Source: Actinomycetales bacterium Actino_02 (lineage in GTDB: Bacteria; Actinomycetota; Actinomycetes; Propionibacteriales; Propionibacteriaceae). From it: a stretch of DNA of 64,000 nt. The notes under the pieces were generated by a model. The model saw nothing but the letters and a program-made list of their open reading frames with translations. It was not told the DNA's origin and did no database searches. This document shows positions 25,020-35,378 of this stretch, one piece after another (the stretch's first letter is position 1; every line of letters starts with the position of its first letter). The stretch lies in assembly GCA_001603275.1 (NCBI GenBank), contig LUYM01000006.1:386532-450531 (forward strand). Direction: 5' to 3'. A program made the position numbers and the translations under genes.

Positions 25020-26405
25020 ATGACGTATCTGAACCTGGCCGGTGAGGCCACCCCGCTTCCCGATCCGGACGCGGAGGCTGTCGTCCGGGCCAACGACCGG
25101 GCCCACGTGTTCCACTCCTGGAGCGCCCAGGGCTCGCTGGCCCCGCTGCCGGTGGCCGGTGGGCTGGGGGCGAGCTTCTGGGACTACTCCGGCAAGAGCT
25201 ACCTCGACTTCGGCTCCCAGCTGGTGAACCTGAACCTGGGTCATCAGCATCCGGATCTGATCGCCTCGCTGCACCGGCAGGCCGACCGGCTGGCCACGAT
25301 CCAGCCGGCCATGGCCAATGACGTCCGCTCCGAACTGGCCCGGCTGCTGGTCGAGGTGGTCGGTGAGCCCTTCGCCAAGGTCTTCTTCACCAACGCCGGC
25401 GCCGACGCCAACGAGTACGCCGTCCGGCTGGCCCGGCACTCCACCGGACGCAACAAGGTGCTGTCCACCTACCGCAGCTACCACGGCGGAATGGGCACCC
25501 CGATCGGGCTGACCGGCGATCCCCGGCGTTGGGCCAACGAGGCCGCCGCTAGCGGCGTCGTCCACTTCTTCGGGCCCTACCCGTACCGCTCGCCGTTCCA
25601 CTCCGACAGCCCCGAGCAGGAGACCGCGCGGGCCCTGGAGCATCTGGAGAGCGTGATCGTCCTTGAGGGTGCGAACACGATCGCTGCGATCATCCTGGAG
25701 ACCATCGTCGGCACCAACGGGATTCTGGTGCCGCCGCCGGGCTACCTGGCCGGCGTCCGCGAGCTGTGCGACAAGTACGGCATCGTCTACATCGCCGACG
25801 AGGTGATGGCCGGCTTCGGCCGGACCGGTGAGTGGTTCGGCTTCCAAGGCTTCGGCGTCCAGCCCGACCTGGTCACCTTCGCCAAGGGCGTCAACTCCGG
25901 CTACGTCCCGCTCGGTGGCGTGATCATCTCGGCCAAAATCGCCGAGTTCTTCAATGACAAGGTGTTCTACGGCGGTCTGACCTACTCCGGGCACCCGCTG
26001 GCCTGCGCGCTGGGGGTCACCACCTTCGAGGTGTTCCGCCGCGATCACATCCTCGAGCACGTCCGCGACCTGTCGGAGAACGTGATTGCGCCGCGGCTGG
26101 ACGGCTGGCTGGAGACCCACCCGTCGATCGGCGAGGTCCGTGGCCGGGGTCTGTTCTGGGCGATCGAACTGGTGAAGGATCGAGGCACCCGCGAACCGCT
26201 GGTCCCGTTCAACCCGACTGCCGCGCAGAATGCCCCGATGGCCGCCTTCGCCGCCGCCTGCAAGGAGGACGGCGTCTGGCCGTTCACCCACTACAACCGG
26301 ACTCACATCGCACCACCACTGGTGATCACGAAGGACGAACTGAACCGCGGCCTCGACGTGATCGACAAGGCCCTGACAATCACCGACCAAGCGATTGGAG
26401 CATGA
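25020..26405 (+). CDS. Class III (omega) aminotransferase
   Basis: 461 residues, PLP-dependent fold type I. DFGSQLVNLNLGH near the N terminus, cofactor site ADEVMAGFGRTG and Schiff-base Lys near residue 288 in TFAKGVNSGYVPLGG. The family includes beta-alanine, taurine, GABA and putrescine transaminases; the C-terminal FTHYNRTHIAPPL resembles omega-amino acid:pyruvate types. It would supply semialdehydes to the dehydrogenases on either side. The start is 9 bases after mmsA; the stop overlaps the next gene's ATG (ATGA). Confidence 0.88.
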   Translation: MTYLNLAGEATPLPDPDAEAVVRANDRAHVFHSWSAQGSLAPLPVAGGLGASFWDYSGKSYLDFGSQLVNLNLGHQHPDLIASLHRQADRLATIQPAMANDVRSELARLLVEVVGEPFAKVFFTNAGADANEYAVRLARHSTGRNKVLSTYRSYHGGMGTPIGLTGDPRRWANEAAASGVVHFFGPYPYRSPFHSDSPEQETARALEHLESVIVLEGANTIAAIILETIVGTNGILVPPPGYLAGVRELCDKYGIVYIADEVMAGFGRTGEWFGFQGFGVQPDLVTFAKGVNSGYVPLGGVIISAKIAEFFNDKVFYGGLTYSGHPLACALGVTTFEVFRRDHILEHVRDLSENVIAPRLDGWLETHPSIGEVRGRGLFWAIELVKDRGTREPLVPFNPTAAQNAPMAAFAAACKEDGVWPFTHYNRTHIAPPLVITKDELNRGLDVIDKALTITDQAIGA

Positions 26406-27772
26406 TGAGCACGTACGCCGTCACCAACCCGGCCACTGGCGAGAAGCTGGCCGAGTACCCGCAGATCAGCGACGCCGACCTGGTTGCCGCGATCGGACGA
26501 GCAGATGCCGCCACCCGCGGCTGGGGTCGCAGCACCTCGGTGGACGAGCGCGCCGCGCTGGTCACCCGGATCGGTGATCTGCACGCCGAGCGCCGCGATG
26601 AGCTGGCCGCCGCGCTGGTCTCCGAGATGGGCAAGCCGCTGGCCCAGGCCTATGGCGAGGTGGACTTCGCGGCCGACATCTACCGCTACCACGCCGAGAT
26701 CGCCGCCGCCGAGCTGGCCGACGAGCCGATCGAGCTGCGCGCCGGCACCGGCTCGGCGCTGATCCGCTGCGCGCCGCTGGGGGTGATCCTCGGCGTGATG
26801 CCGTGGAACTTCCCCTTCTACCAGGTGGCCCGCTTCGCCGGCCCGAACCTGGCCGCGGGCAACTCGGTGATGCTGAAGCCGGCTTCCCAGTGCCCCAAGA
26901 CCGCCCAGCTGATCGCCCAGATCTACGTCGACGCCGGGGCGCCGGCAGGTGCCTTCGAGCTGATCTTCGCCAACTCGTCCCAGATCGCCGACGCGATCGC
27001 CGACCCGCGGGTGGCCGGGGTCTCGCTGACCGGCTCGGAGAAGGCTGGGGCTGCGGTGGCCGAGCAGGCCGGACGGCACCTGAAGAAGGTCGTCCTCGAG
27101 CTCGGCGGCACCGACCCGTTCGTGGTGCTGTCCACCGAAGACCTGGACGCCGTGGTGGCCGACTTGGTCGCCGGGCGCCTGGACAACTCCGGTCAGTCCT
27201 GCAACGCCCCCAAGCGGGCCGTTGTGGTCGCCGACTTGTACGACGAGTTCGTCGAGAAGCTGGTTGCGGCGATGGCTGCGGTGTCGGCCACCGACCCGAT
27301 GAGTGAGGGTTGCGAGCTCGGCCCGGTCTCCTCTCTCGGTGCGGCCGAGTTCCTGGACGAGCAGGTGCAGCGGGCCATTGCCGCCGGTGGCGAGCTGCTG
27401 CTGGGCGGTACCCGCGAGGGTGCCTTCTTCGCCCCGACCGTGATCGCCAACATCCCGCGGGATTCGGCGGCCTACCGCGAGGAGCTGTTCGGCCCCGTCG
27501 CACTGGTCTACAAGGTGGCCGACGAGGCTGAGGCGATCGAGGTGGCCAACGACACCCCGTTCGGCCTGGGCTCCTACCTGTACTCCACCGATCCCGAGCA
27601 GGTGCAGCGGGTGGCCAACGCGATCGACGCCGGCATGGTGTTCGTGAACTGCGTCCTGGCCGACGGGGTGGAGCTGCCCTTCGGCGGCGTGAAGCGTTCC
27701 GGTTTCGGCCGCGAGATGGGACGCCTGGGCGCCACCGAGTTCGTCAACAAGAAGCTGATCCGGATCGTCTAG
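26402..27772 (+). CDS. NAD(P)-dependent semialdehyde dehydrogenase (succinate-semialdehyde/Sad-like)
   Basis: 456 residues. MPWNFPFYQVARF, VVLELGGTDPF and the catalytic Cys in NSGQSCNAPKRA; the short length and this Cys context match the YneI/Sad-like branch of succinate-semialdehyde dehydrogenases. It would oxidise succinate semialdehyde, or the aminoaldehyde produced by the oxidase, to the acid. ATG 26402 overlaps the aminotransferase stop; a second ATG follows at 26405. Last gene of the operon, followed by a cluster of hairpin repeats. Confidence 0.87.
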   Translation: MMSTYAVTNPATGEKLAEYPQISDADLVAAIGRADAATRGWGRSTSVDERAALVTRIGDLHAERRDELAAALVSEMGKPLAQAYGEVDFAADIYRYHAEIAAAELADEPIELRAGTGSALIRCAPLGVILGVMPWNFPFYQVARFAGPNLAAGNSVMLKPASQCPKTAQLIAQIYVDAGAPAGAFELIFANSSQIADAIADPRVAGVSLTGSEKAGAAVAEQAGRHLKKVVLELGGTDPFVVLSTEDLDAVVADLVAGRLDNSGQSCNAPKRAVVVADLYDEFVEKLVAAMAAVSATDPMSEGCELGPVSSLGAAEFLDEQVQRAIAAGGELLLGGTREGAFFAPTVIANIPRDSAAYREELFGPVALVYKVADEAEAIEVANDTPFGLGSYLYSTDPEQVQRVANAIDAGMVFVNCVLADGVELPFGGVKRSGFGREMGRLGATEFVNKKLIRIV

Positions 27773-27773
27773 G

Positions 27774-27947
27774 CCCGGACGCCGGGGACGGTTCCATTAC
27801 CGTCCACCCTTGTCTTGTCCCGGACGCCGGGGACGGTTCCATTACCGTCCACCCTCGTCGCAGAGGTTTCCCAGCGGCGGTGGACGGTAATTGGAACCGT
27901 CCCCGCCAATTGCGCTGGCTAGGCCGGACGGTAATGGAACCGTCCCC
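27774..27947. repeat. Cluster of four GGGGAC hairpin repeats (REP-like)
   Basis: Two forward copies are identical over 37 bases (27774-27810, 27819-27855). Two reverse copies follow (27879-27904, with one extra T in the loop; 27922-27947). Each contains GGACGGT-TCCATT-ACCGTCC, a 7-bp stem with a 6-base loop, preceded by GG. The order is forward, forward, reverse, reverse between convergent genes. The form resembles REP/BIME elements mobilised by RAYT transposases; no such transposase is in the window. Confidence 0.85.
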
Positions 27948-27951
27948 GCAG

Positions 27952-29223
27952 TCAGGCGGCGAGCGGGTCGCTGGCGGCGATCGGCCCGGGACAGGAAGAG
28001 GTCGCCCGGGTGGAGCGCCACAGGACCACGGTGGCTGCGCCGATCACCACCGCACCCAGCCAGTAGGGCGCAGTGTGGCTGAGCGAGGCGTACAGCCAGC
28101 CGGCCAGCAGCGGCCCGAGCATCTGCGTCACCGAGCCCAGCGAGCTGAAGGCTCCGGCCAGCCAGCCCTGCTCGGAGGCGTCGACCGCAGTGGAGAGCAT
28201 CCCCTCCAGGGCGGCGGTCTGCGCGCCTTGACTGGCCCCGAACAACAGAGCTGCGCTCCCGAACAGCGCCGCCGACGGCACAAAGGTGGCGGTCATGGCC
28301 AGGCCGATGCAGCCGATCAGCTGGCCGAGCATGCCGGCAATCACCACTCCTCGATCGCCCATCAGTCGGATCAGCAGGCCCAGCAGCCCGCCCTGGATGA
28401 CGATGTCGGTAACCCCGATTCCCGAGGTGAGCAGGCCGACCTGGGTCGGGCCCCAGTTCAACGTGTCCAGGGCCAGCACCGAGAAGTTGTTCACGAAGAA
28501 CGCGAACGGAAGGCTGATCAGAGCGAACCCGATCAGCAGGGCACGCAGCTCGCGGCGGGCGAAGGCGTCTTTCACGATGGTGAACGGTTGCAGGTTGATC
28601 AGCTTCACCGACGTGATCCGGTTCTCCGGCCGGTGGGTTTCGGGCAACGCGACGGCGGCCAGGACGCCGACCACGAGGGCGATGGCTGCCGTCACGAACA
28701 CCGGAGCGTTGAGGTCGAGCTGGGCCAGCAGACCGCCGGCGGCCGGCCCGATCATGAAGCCGACCCCGGACAGGGCGCCCAGCATCCCGTAACGCTTGGC
28801 GCGGTCCTCTGGTGGGGTGATGTCGGCCAGGTAGGCGAACAGGACCGGCATGTCACCGGCGGTGAGCCCGTCGATGATCCGGGACAGCAGCAACACCCAG
28901 ATGGCACCACCGATACCGAACAGCAGGTAACCAACCGCCGAGCCCAGCACCGAGATGATCAGGACGGGCTTGCGTCCATAGCGATCCGACAGCACGCCGA
29001 GCGCGGGGGCCGCCAGGAAGGCGCACAGGGCGTACACCGACTCGAGAATGCCGACCCACAGCGCCAGATTGGTGCCGCCGGGCAGATAGCGCTGGACCAC
29101 GAAGGGCAGGACCGGAATGACGATGGTCATGCCCATCGTGGCCAGGAAGCTGATCGCGATCAGCAGCGGCCAGGCACGTTTGGCGACGCCGGTCGGTGCC
29201 GGCGAGACGGATTGATTGGTCAT
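27952..29223 (-). CDS. MFS efflux transporter (TetA-like, DHA1 family)
   Basis: 423 residues, 12 predicted helices. Motif A between helices 2 and 3 (GVLSDRYGRKPVL), then IIDGLTAGDMPVLFAYLADITPPEDRAK-type sequence and GVGFMIGPAAGG (motif C-like), the pattern of the tetracycline/multidrug drug:H+ antiporters. The C-terminal cytoplasmic tail is short. GAAAGGA lies before ATG 29223. It follows the MarR gene on the same strand with an 81-base gap, a common regulator-efflux arrangement. The drug specificity cannot be read from the sequence. Confidence 0.88.
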   Translation of the reverse strand: MTNQSVSPAPTGVAKRAWPLLIAISFLATMGMTIVIPVLPFVVQRYLPGGTNLALWVGILESVYALCAFLAAPALGVLSDRYGRKPVLIISVLGSAVGYLLFGIGGAIWVLLLSRIIDGLTAGDMPVLFAYLADITPPEDRAKRYGMLGALSGVGFMIGPAAGGLLAQLDLNAPVFVTAAIALVVGVLAAVALPETHRPENRITSVKLINLQPFTIVKDAFARRELRALLIGFALISLPFAFFVNNFSVLALDTLNWGPTQVGLLTSGIGVTDIVIQGGLLGLLIRLMGDRGVVIAGMLGQLIGCIGLAMTATFVPSAALFGSAALLFGASQGAQTAALEGMLSTAVDASEQGWLAGAFSSLGSVTQMLGPLLAGWLYASLSHTAPYWLGAVVIGAATVVLWRSTRATSSCPGPIAASDPLAA

Positions 29224-29304
29224 GGTGAGTCCTTTCTGAGGGCGCGCGACAGCGTCTGGGCGCGTCGCAGCGCCAAGCGAGATGGGTTGTGTGGGTGAGG
29301 AAGG

Positions 29305-29745
29305 TCAGTCGGTGGCGAGCTGATCGATCGCGCCGAGCAGCGACTTCAGCTGTTTGCGTTGCTCGATCGTCAGATTGCTGAGGTCGAGGCGACTCTCGGC
29401 GTGGGCGTGCGCCTCATAGCGTTCGACGAGGTTGCGGCCCTTGGCGGTGACCCGAAGGATCTTGCGCCGCGAGTCGGACGGGTCGGGCTGTCGTTGGATC
29501 CAGCCGTCGGCCTCGAGCCCGTTGACCAGGGCGGAGACGCTGGCCGGGCGGGCTCCGGTGAGGTCGGAGATCTCCCGGGCGATCACCCCGGTCGATTCCC
29601 TTCCGGCGATGTAGCCGACGATCCGGGCTTGATGCGGAGTCAGTCCGCCCAGATCGACGCCGCCGTTGCGGAAGTCTCCGCGCTGGCGCTGGCGTCGCGC
29701 GATCCGGATGATCAACTCCGTGATCTCGTTCTCCAGGTCAGCCAT
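29305..29745 (-). CDS. MarR-family transcriptional regulator
   Basis: 146 residues with a winged helix-turn-helix (LTPHQARIVGYIAG..., AREISDLTGARPASVSALVNGLEADGWIQR, DPSDSRRKILRVT), the last being the MarR wing signature. It probably represses itself and the downstream MFS pump until a phenolic or drug ligand binds. The mRNA looks leaderless: TAGAGT ends 7 bases before ATG 29745, and a palindrome lies between the -35 and -10. Confidence 0.9.
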   Translation of the reverse strand: MADLENEITELIIRIARRQRQRGDFRNGGVDLGGLTPHQARIVGYIAGRESTGVIAREISDLTGARPASVSALVNGLEADGWIQRQPDPSDSRRKILRVTAKGRNLVERYEAHAHAESRLDLSNLTIEQRKQLKSLLGAIDQLATD

Positions 29746-29752
29746 AGCCAGA

Positions 29753-29797
29753 ACTCTAGATCGTTAGGAATCTAACAGTCAAGTTTCTAATCATTAG
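29753..29797 (-). promoter_or_regulatory. marR promoter with two operator palindromes
   Basis: On the minus strand TTGACT (29782-29777) and TAGAGT (29758-29753) are separated by 18 bases. The spacer contains GTTAG-GAAT-CTAAC (29763-29776), and a second AT-rich palindrome CTAAT-C-ATTAG occupies 29786-29796 just upstream. Both share TTAGGAAT, the expected style of a MarR site, so binding would block RNA polymerase (autoregulation, inferred). Confidence 0.7.
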
Positions 29798-29842
29798 GAA
29801 TCGAATGATCTGATGGCGCTGCCGACGCACCGGTCCGACTGC

Positions 29843-30784
29843 TCAGCGGCCGACCAGTGCCCGCAGGAAGAACGCCAGGTTCGCCGGACGCTCAGCCAAG
29901 CGGCGGATGAAGTAGCCCCACCAGTCGGTACCGTACGGGACGTACACCCGGACGGTCTGGCCGGCGGCGGCTAGGCGGCGCTGCTCGTCGGTGCGGATGC
30001 CGTAGAGCATCTGGATCTCGTAGTCGCCCATGCCGCGCCCGGCGGCCGAGGCCAGCTCGGGGATCGCCGCGATCAGCTCAGGGTCGTGGGTGGCCAGCAT
30101 CGGCAACCCGGCCCCAGCCATCAGCACCCGGGTGCAGGCCAGGTAGGAGGCGGAGACCTCTTCGCGGGTCTGATGGGCGACCTCGGACGGCTCGGCGTAG
30201 GCGCCCTTGCACAAGCGAATCCGGGAGCCCTCGCCGTTCAGGACGGCGACATCCTCGATCGTCCGGTGCAGGTAGGCCTGGAGCACTCCGGCGGTGCCCG
30301 GGAAGTCCCGGCGCAACTCGGCGAGGATTCCCAGGGTCGTGTCGGTGGTGGTGTGGTCCTCGGCGTCCACGGTCACGGTGGTGCCGACGTTCTGGGCGGC
30401 CGCGCAAATGGCCCGGGCATTGGCCAGCGCGATCCGCCGACCGTCGGGCAGGCCGATGCCCAGCGCGGTCAGTTTCACCGAGACCTCGGCGACCTTCGTC
30501 AGGCCGGCCTCGTCCAGAGCAGCGAGCAGTTGCAGGTACGCATCGCGGATCGCGGCGGCGTCCGCCTCGCTGGTGGTGTCCTCGCCGAGATGATCGATGG
30601 TTGCCAACAGTCCGTCGGCGGCCAGGGCTCGCACCGCGGCCAGGCATTCGGCGACGGTTTCGCCCGGCACGAAGCGGCGGACCACCGCAGCCGTGATCGG
30701 CACCTTCACCGCCATCCGGCGGGCTCGGTCACTGCGAGCCAGCCCGAGCAGTGGGCCGCGCAGCAGGGTTCCGAGAATGCTCAT
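29843..30784 (-). CDS. Proline dehydrogenase (monofunctional)
   Basis: 313 residues, a TIM-barrel FAD enzyme oxidising proline to pyrroline-5-carboxylate. Visible signatures: VSVKLTALG, DAEDHTTTD, QAYLHRT, RLCKGAYAE, ATHDPELI, YEIQMLYGIR, and the C-terminal substrate-binding YVPYGTDWWGYFIRRLAERP. The length fits the short actinobacterial PutB/ProDH. TGGAGG lies 5 bases before the ATG. The P5C dehydrogenase partner is not in this window. Confidence 0.9.
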   Translation of the reverse strand: MSILGTLLRGPLLGLARSDRARRMAVKVPITAAVVRRFVPGETVAECLAAVRALAADGLLATIDHLGEDTTSEADAAAIRDAYLQLLAALDEAGLTKVAEVSVKLTALGIGLPDGRRIALANARAICAAAQNVGTTVTVDAEDHTTTDTTLGILAELRRDFPGTAGVLQAYLHRTIEDVAVLNGEGSRIRLCKGAYAEPSEVAHQTREEVSASYLACTRVLMAGAGLPMLATHDPELIAAIPELASAAGRGMGDYEIQMLYGIRTDEQRRLAAAGQTVRVYVPYGTDWWGYFIRRLAERPANLAFFLRALVGR

Positions 30785-30880
30785 CGTGCCTCCAGATCAG
30801 GGGCCGCTCGTCAATGACGGCCTTGACTAGGGCTAGCACGTCCGTGGTCGGCCGGTCAAAATCCCCGAGCCGATCAGCGG

Positions 30881-31360
30881 CTACGCCAGGGGCTCGGTGA
30901 GGTCGGCGATGGTGGCGTCCAATGCTGCCATCGCCGCGGACGCGTCCAGCGCCACTGCGGCACCGTGCTCGCCAGCACCGAGGCTCACCTCGCCGGGTCC
31001 GATCCGCTCATCGGCGTACACCGGCCAGGCGTGGCTGGCCCCGAACGGGGTGATCGTGCCGCGTTCGTAGCCGGTCACGGCCAGCGCGGTGGCGGCGTTC
31101 GGCATCGAGATCCGGTTCACGCCGAGCAGAGCGCGCAGCTTGGGCCAGGAGATCTCCCGATCTCCGGGGACCAGGACGAACAGGTAGTCGTCCTCGGCGC
31201 GGCGCACCACCAGGGTCTTGATGATCTGGGCCGGCGTGACGCCGCGCACCGCTGCAGCTTCGGCCAGTGAAGAGACTCGGCCATGCCGCACCACGCGATA
31301 GCTCAGGCCCAGCGCCTTCAGCGACGCCTCGGCCGGAGCCTCAGTTGTGGAGGTACTCAA
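30881..31360 (-). CDS. YbaK/EbsC-type aminoacyl-tRNA deacylase
   Basis: 159 residues. The YbaK-fold motifs are clear: QIIKTLVVR (Lys of the editing site), LFVLVPGDREISWPKLRALLG, and GYERGTITPFG. These proteins hydrolyse mischarged aminoacyl-tRNA in trans, often Cys-tRNA-Pro. The first 20 bases overlap the end of the CBS-domain gene, so the two are cotranscribed. Confidence 0.88.
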   Translation of the reverse strand: MSTSTTEAPAEASLKALGLSYRVVRHGRVSSLAEAAAVRGVTPAQIIKTLVVRRAEDDYLFVLVPGDREISWPKLRALLGVNRISMPNAATALAVTGYERGTITPFGASHAWPVYADERIGPGEVSLGAGEHGAAVALDASAAMAALDATIADLTEPLA

Positions 31361-31769
31361 GCAGGTGGTTCCGTTCGTCGGTGAGCTGATCGATCCGGTA
31401 CTTCACCACATCACCGATCGAGATGATCGCGGCAAGGGTGCCATTCTCGACCACCGGAAGATGCCGGATCCGCGAGTAGGTCATCGTGTGAGCCGCATCC
31501 TCGAGCTTCTGGTCAAGGTCAGCGGTGACCACCTTGGTCGTCATGATCGCCGACACCGGTTGGCTGAGCACGTCTGCGCCATCCCTGGCCAGCCACCGGA
31601 CGACGTCCCGCTCGGTGACGATGCCGTCGATGGCCCGCCCGTCGGCGCTGACCACTACGGCTCCAATGTTGTGCTGGGCCAGCAGTTCGACCAGCTCAGC
31701 CACGGTTGCCTGGCCGGCGATGGTGACCACCGCCGTCCCCTTCGTTCGAACTACGTCGCCAATGTTCAT
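31341..31769 (-). CDS. CBS-domain pair protein
   Basis: 142 residues consisting of two CBS motifs only: TVAELVELLAQHNIGAVVV...GIVTERDVVRWL (~20-60) and KLEDAAHTMTYSRIRHLPVVENGTLAAIISIGDVVK (given in parts, ~85-125). Stand-alone CBS pairs bind adenine nucleotides or NAD and regulate partner proteins. TAGCCT followed by 7 bases precedes ATG 31769, so the transcript is probably leaderless. Cotranscribed with the YbaK gene. Confidence 0.87.
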   Translation of the reverse strand: MNIGDVVRTKGTAVVTIAGQATVAELVELLAQHNIGAVVVSADGRAIDGIVTERDVVRWLARDGADVLSQPVSAIMTTKVVTADLDQKLEDAAHTMTYSRIRHLPVVENGTLAAIISIGDVVKYRIDQLTDERNHLLEYLHN

Positions 31770-31830
31770 GCAATCGAGGCTAGGCCGAGGTGTGGACGCT
31801 GGCTAGAGCCCACCGGTGGGACAACTGCCC

Positions 31831-32493
31831 CTAACCCAGTCGGCTCACCAGCTCGACGGTCAGCTCATCCAGGCTAGTCAGTACGGCATCGGCGAGGTTG
31901 AGGGCGCTCGCCGGCGGTGGATTGAAGTGCGGCGGAACGGCGATCACGGCCATCCCGGCGGCTTTCGCGGCCAGTATTCCGTTGTGGGCGTCCTCGACGG
32001 CCACGGCCCGGCCGGGTTCGACACCGAGTCGCCGGCAGGCTTCCAGATAGACGTCGGGAGCGGGCTTCCCCGCTCCGCCGAGTTCCTCGGTGCTCACGGT
32101 CGTCGCGAACACCTCGCTCAGGCCGAGGACGTCAACGGCGGTATTGATCAGCACGCGCGGCGACGAGCTGGCCAGCCCGACCGGCCACTTCGCCTGCATC
32201 CGGTGCACCGCCTCGATCGCGCCCGGCAGCACCTGGACCCCGTCGCGATAGTGCTGCAGCATGCCGGCGATGGTGCGCTGGGCGAGCTCGTCCGTTGTGC
32301 CCGGAAAGCCGACCACTTCGCTCAGGTACGCCGACCACTGCTGCGTCGACATCCCCATCATCGCCCGGCTGGCATCCTCGGGCCAGACGATCCCGTCCTC
32401 GGCCGCCATCTCCCGGCGGACCAGATCCCATAGGTGTTCGGTGTCGGTCAGGGTCCCGTCCAGGTCGAAGATCACCGCGCGCATGTTCCTCAT
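31831..32493 (-). CDS. HAD-superfamily hydrolase (beta-phosphoglucomutase-like)
   Basis: 220 residues. Motif I DLDGTLTDTE, motif II SSSP, motif III Lys in GAGKPAPDVY, and motif IV VEDAHNGILAAKAAGM; the cap is the four-helix C1 type. Such proteins dephosphorylate sugar or nucleotide phosphates, or act as beta-phosphoglucomutases. The ATG at 32484 has GAGG upstream and may be the true start; 32493 is the longer choice. Divergent from the alpha/beta hydrolase-like gene. Confidence 0.87.
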   Translation of the reverse strand: MRNMRAVIFDLDGTLTDTEHLWDLVRREMAAEDGIVWPEDASRAMMGMSTQQWSAYLSEVVGFPGTTDELAQRTIAGMLQHYRDGVQVLPGAIEAVHRMQAKWPVGLASSSPRVLINTAVDVLGLSEVFATTVSTEELGGAGKPAPDVYLEACRRLGVEPGRAVAVEDAHNGILAAKAAGMAVIAVPPHFNPPPASALNLADAVLTSLDELTVELVSRLG

Positions 32494-32534
32494 TGTTCCG
32501 GACCGGCCCTTGAGCGCTGATTAGCATCGAGGGC

Positions 32535-33461
32535 GTGGACGGACGAGTCCGCGAAACGCTCGCGTCGGGGCTGCGTGTTTCGCGACCGGATGCTCGCCTC
32601 CAGGCCTACCGGCTGCATCCGGTCGCGCAGCCGCCGCTGGAGGCGTTGGTCGCCATGCCGACCCAGCCGAGCGGGTTGTTGTTCCACTTTCCCGGTTTCA
32701 ACGTTCCCCTCGGGCCCTGGGAGGCGCTGCGGTGCACGACCTTGGCTGCCGCGACCGGTCTGGCCGTGGTCGCGATCGAGCTGCCCGGCCTGAGCCGCCT
32801 CGGTCACCGCTTGCCTGATCCGGTGCGCCGCGATCTGCGCGACGGACGGGTGGGCAGTTGGGCTGAGCTGAGTCTGACCTATCTGTGGCTGGCGGCCGCT
32901 GAGGCCGGCATCGACGGGCTGCCGGTGCGGCTGCTGTCCGGCTTCTCCACGGGCTGCAGCGTGGCCGTTGCGGCGCATCGGCAGCTGGGGGTCGAGGCGG
33001 GCTTGAGCCTGATCGAGCCGGTCTCGCTGGGCTCACGCTCGTTGGTCGCCCTGGAGGCTGCCAACCTGGCTGACCTGGCTCGGTTGCCGCGGGCGCTGAT
33101 CGGGAACCGTGACTGGGTCGCCCAGGAGTGGCGACGGCAGCTGGCTGCGCCGGGCGTCCGTTACTCGGTGGGTGACCTGTTGGCCATCGCGTCGATGCTC
33201 GCCGGCCGCAGCATTCCGGACGAGCTCGCCCAGCCGGCCTGGTGCCTGATTGCCCGCGGTGAGCACAGTTCGCTGTGCCGTCCCGCTGAGTTCGACGCCC
33301 TGGACGCGCTGCTTGCCCGCCGCGGTGTGCCCGGGCCGACGCTGACGGTGACTGGTCTTGGTCATCAGCTCTGGCATCGGCTCTCGGCGATGAGTGCGAT
33401 CGCCGAGAGGTTGGCGGCTGCGTCCAACCTTCCCAGGGGGAATACCCCGGGTCGCCCCTGA
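32535..33461 (+). CDS. Alpha/beta-hydrolase-like protein of unknown function
   Basis: 308 residues. A probable alpha/beta hydrolase: FHFPGFNVPLGPWEAL, nucleophile-elbow-like GFSTGCSVAVA (Ser near residue 138), and a late His in GLGHQLWH. I do not recognise a specific family. GTG 32535 follows TAGCAT with a 7-base gap, which suggests a leaderless mRNA. It ends two bases before the first HspR operator of dnaK, and the genes are not functionally linked as far as I can tell. Confidence 0.65.
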   Translation: MDGRVRETLASGLRVSRPDARLQAYRLHPVAQPPLEALVAMPTQPSGLLFHFPGFNVPLGPWEALRCTTLAAATGLAVVAIELPGLSRLGHRLPDPVRRDLRDGRVGSWAELSLTYLWLAAAEAGIDGLPVRLLSGFSTGCSVAVAAHRQLGVEAGLSLIEPVSLGSRSLVALEAANLADLARLPRALIGNRDWVAQEWRRQLAAPGVRYSVGDLLAIASMLAGRSIPDELAQPAWCLIARGEHSSLCRPAEFDALDALLARRGVPGPTLTVTGLGHQLWHRLSAMSAIAERLAAASNLPRGNTPGRP

Positions 33462-33462
33462 G

Positions 33463-33481
33463 TTGAGTCTGGTGAACTCAA
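33463..33481. promoter_or_regulatory. HAIR operator 1 (HspR box) upstream of dnaK
   Basis: TTGAGT-N7-ACTCAA, matching the core of the HspR-associated inverted repeat (CTTGAGT-N7-ACTCAAG). The 19 bases are identical to those upstream of clpB at 45013-45031. Confidence 0.9.
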
Positions 33482-33489
33482 TCTTGTAG

Positions 33490-33508
33490 TTGAGCCTGCT
33501 ATGCTCAA
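33490..33508. promoter_or_regulatory. HAIR operator 2 overlapping the dnaK -10
   Basis: TTGAGC-N7-GCTCAA, flanked by AG/CT so the arms extend to 8 bases (33488-33510). It covers TATGCT (33500-33505), the likely -10, so HspR binding would directly occlude the promoter. Centre-to-centre distance from operator 1 is 27 bases. Confidence 0.8.
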
Positions 33509-33539
33509 CTCGTTCCAGACTCAACCGGAGGTAGCAACC

Positions 33540-35374
<1,835 letters not shown>

Positions 35375-35378
<4 letters not shown>

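Noticed and set aside
23142..26390. Antisense open frame (~1080 codons) opposite mmsA and the aminotransferase
   Set aside because: Low-complexity His/Gly/Val/Asp-rich composition with no domains, opposite two well-recognised enzymes. It is a product of third-position GC bias.
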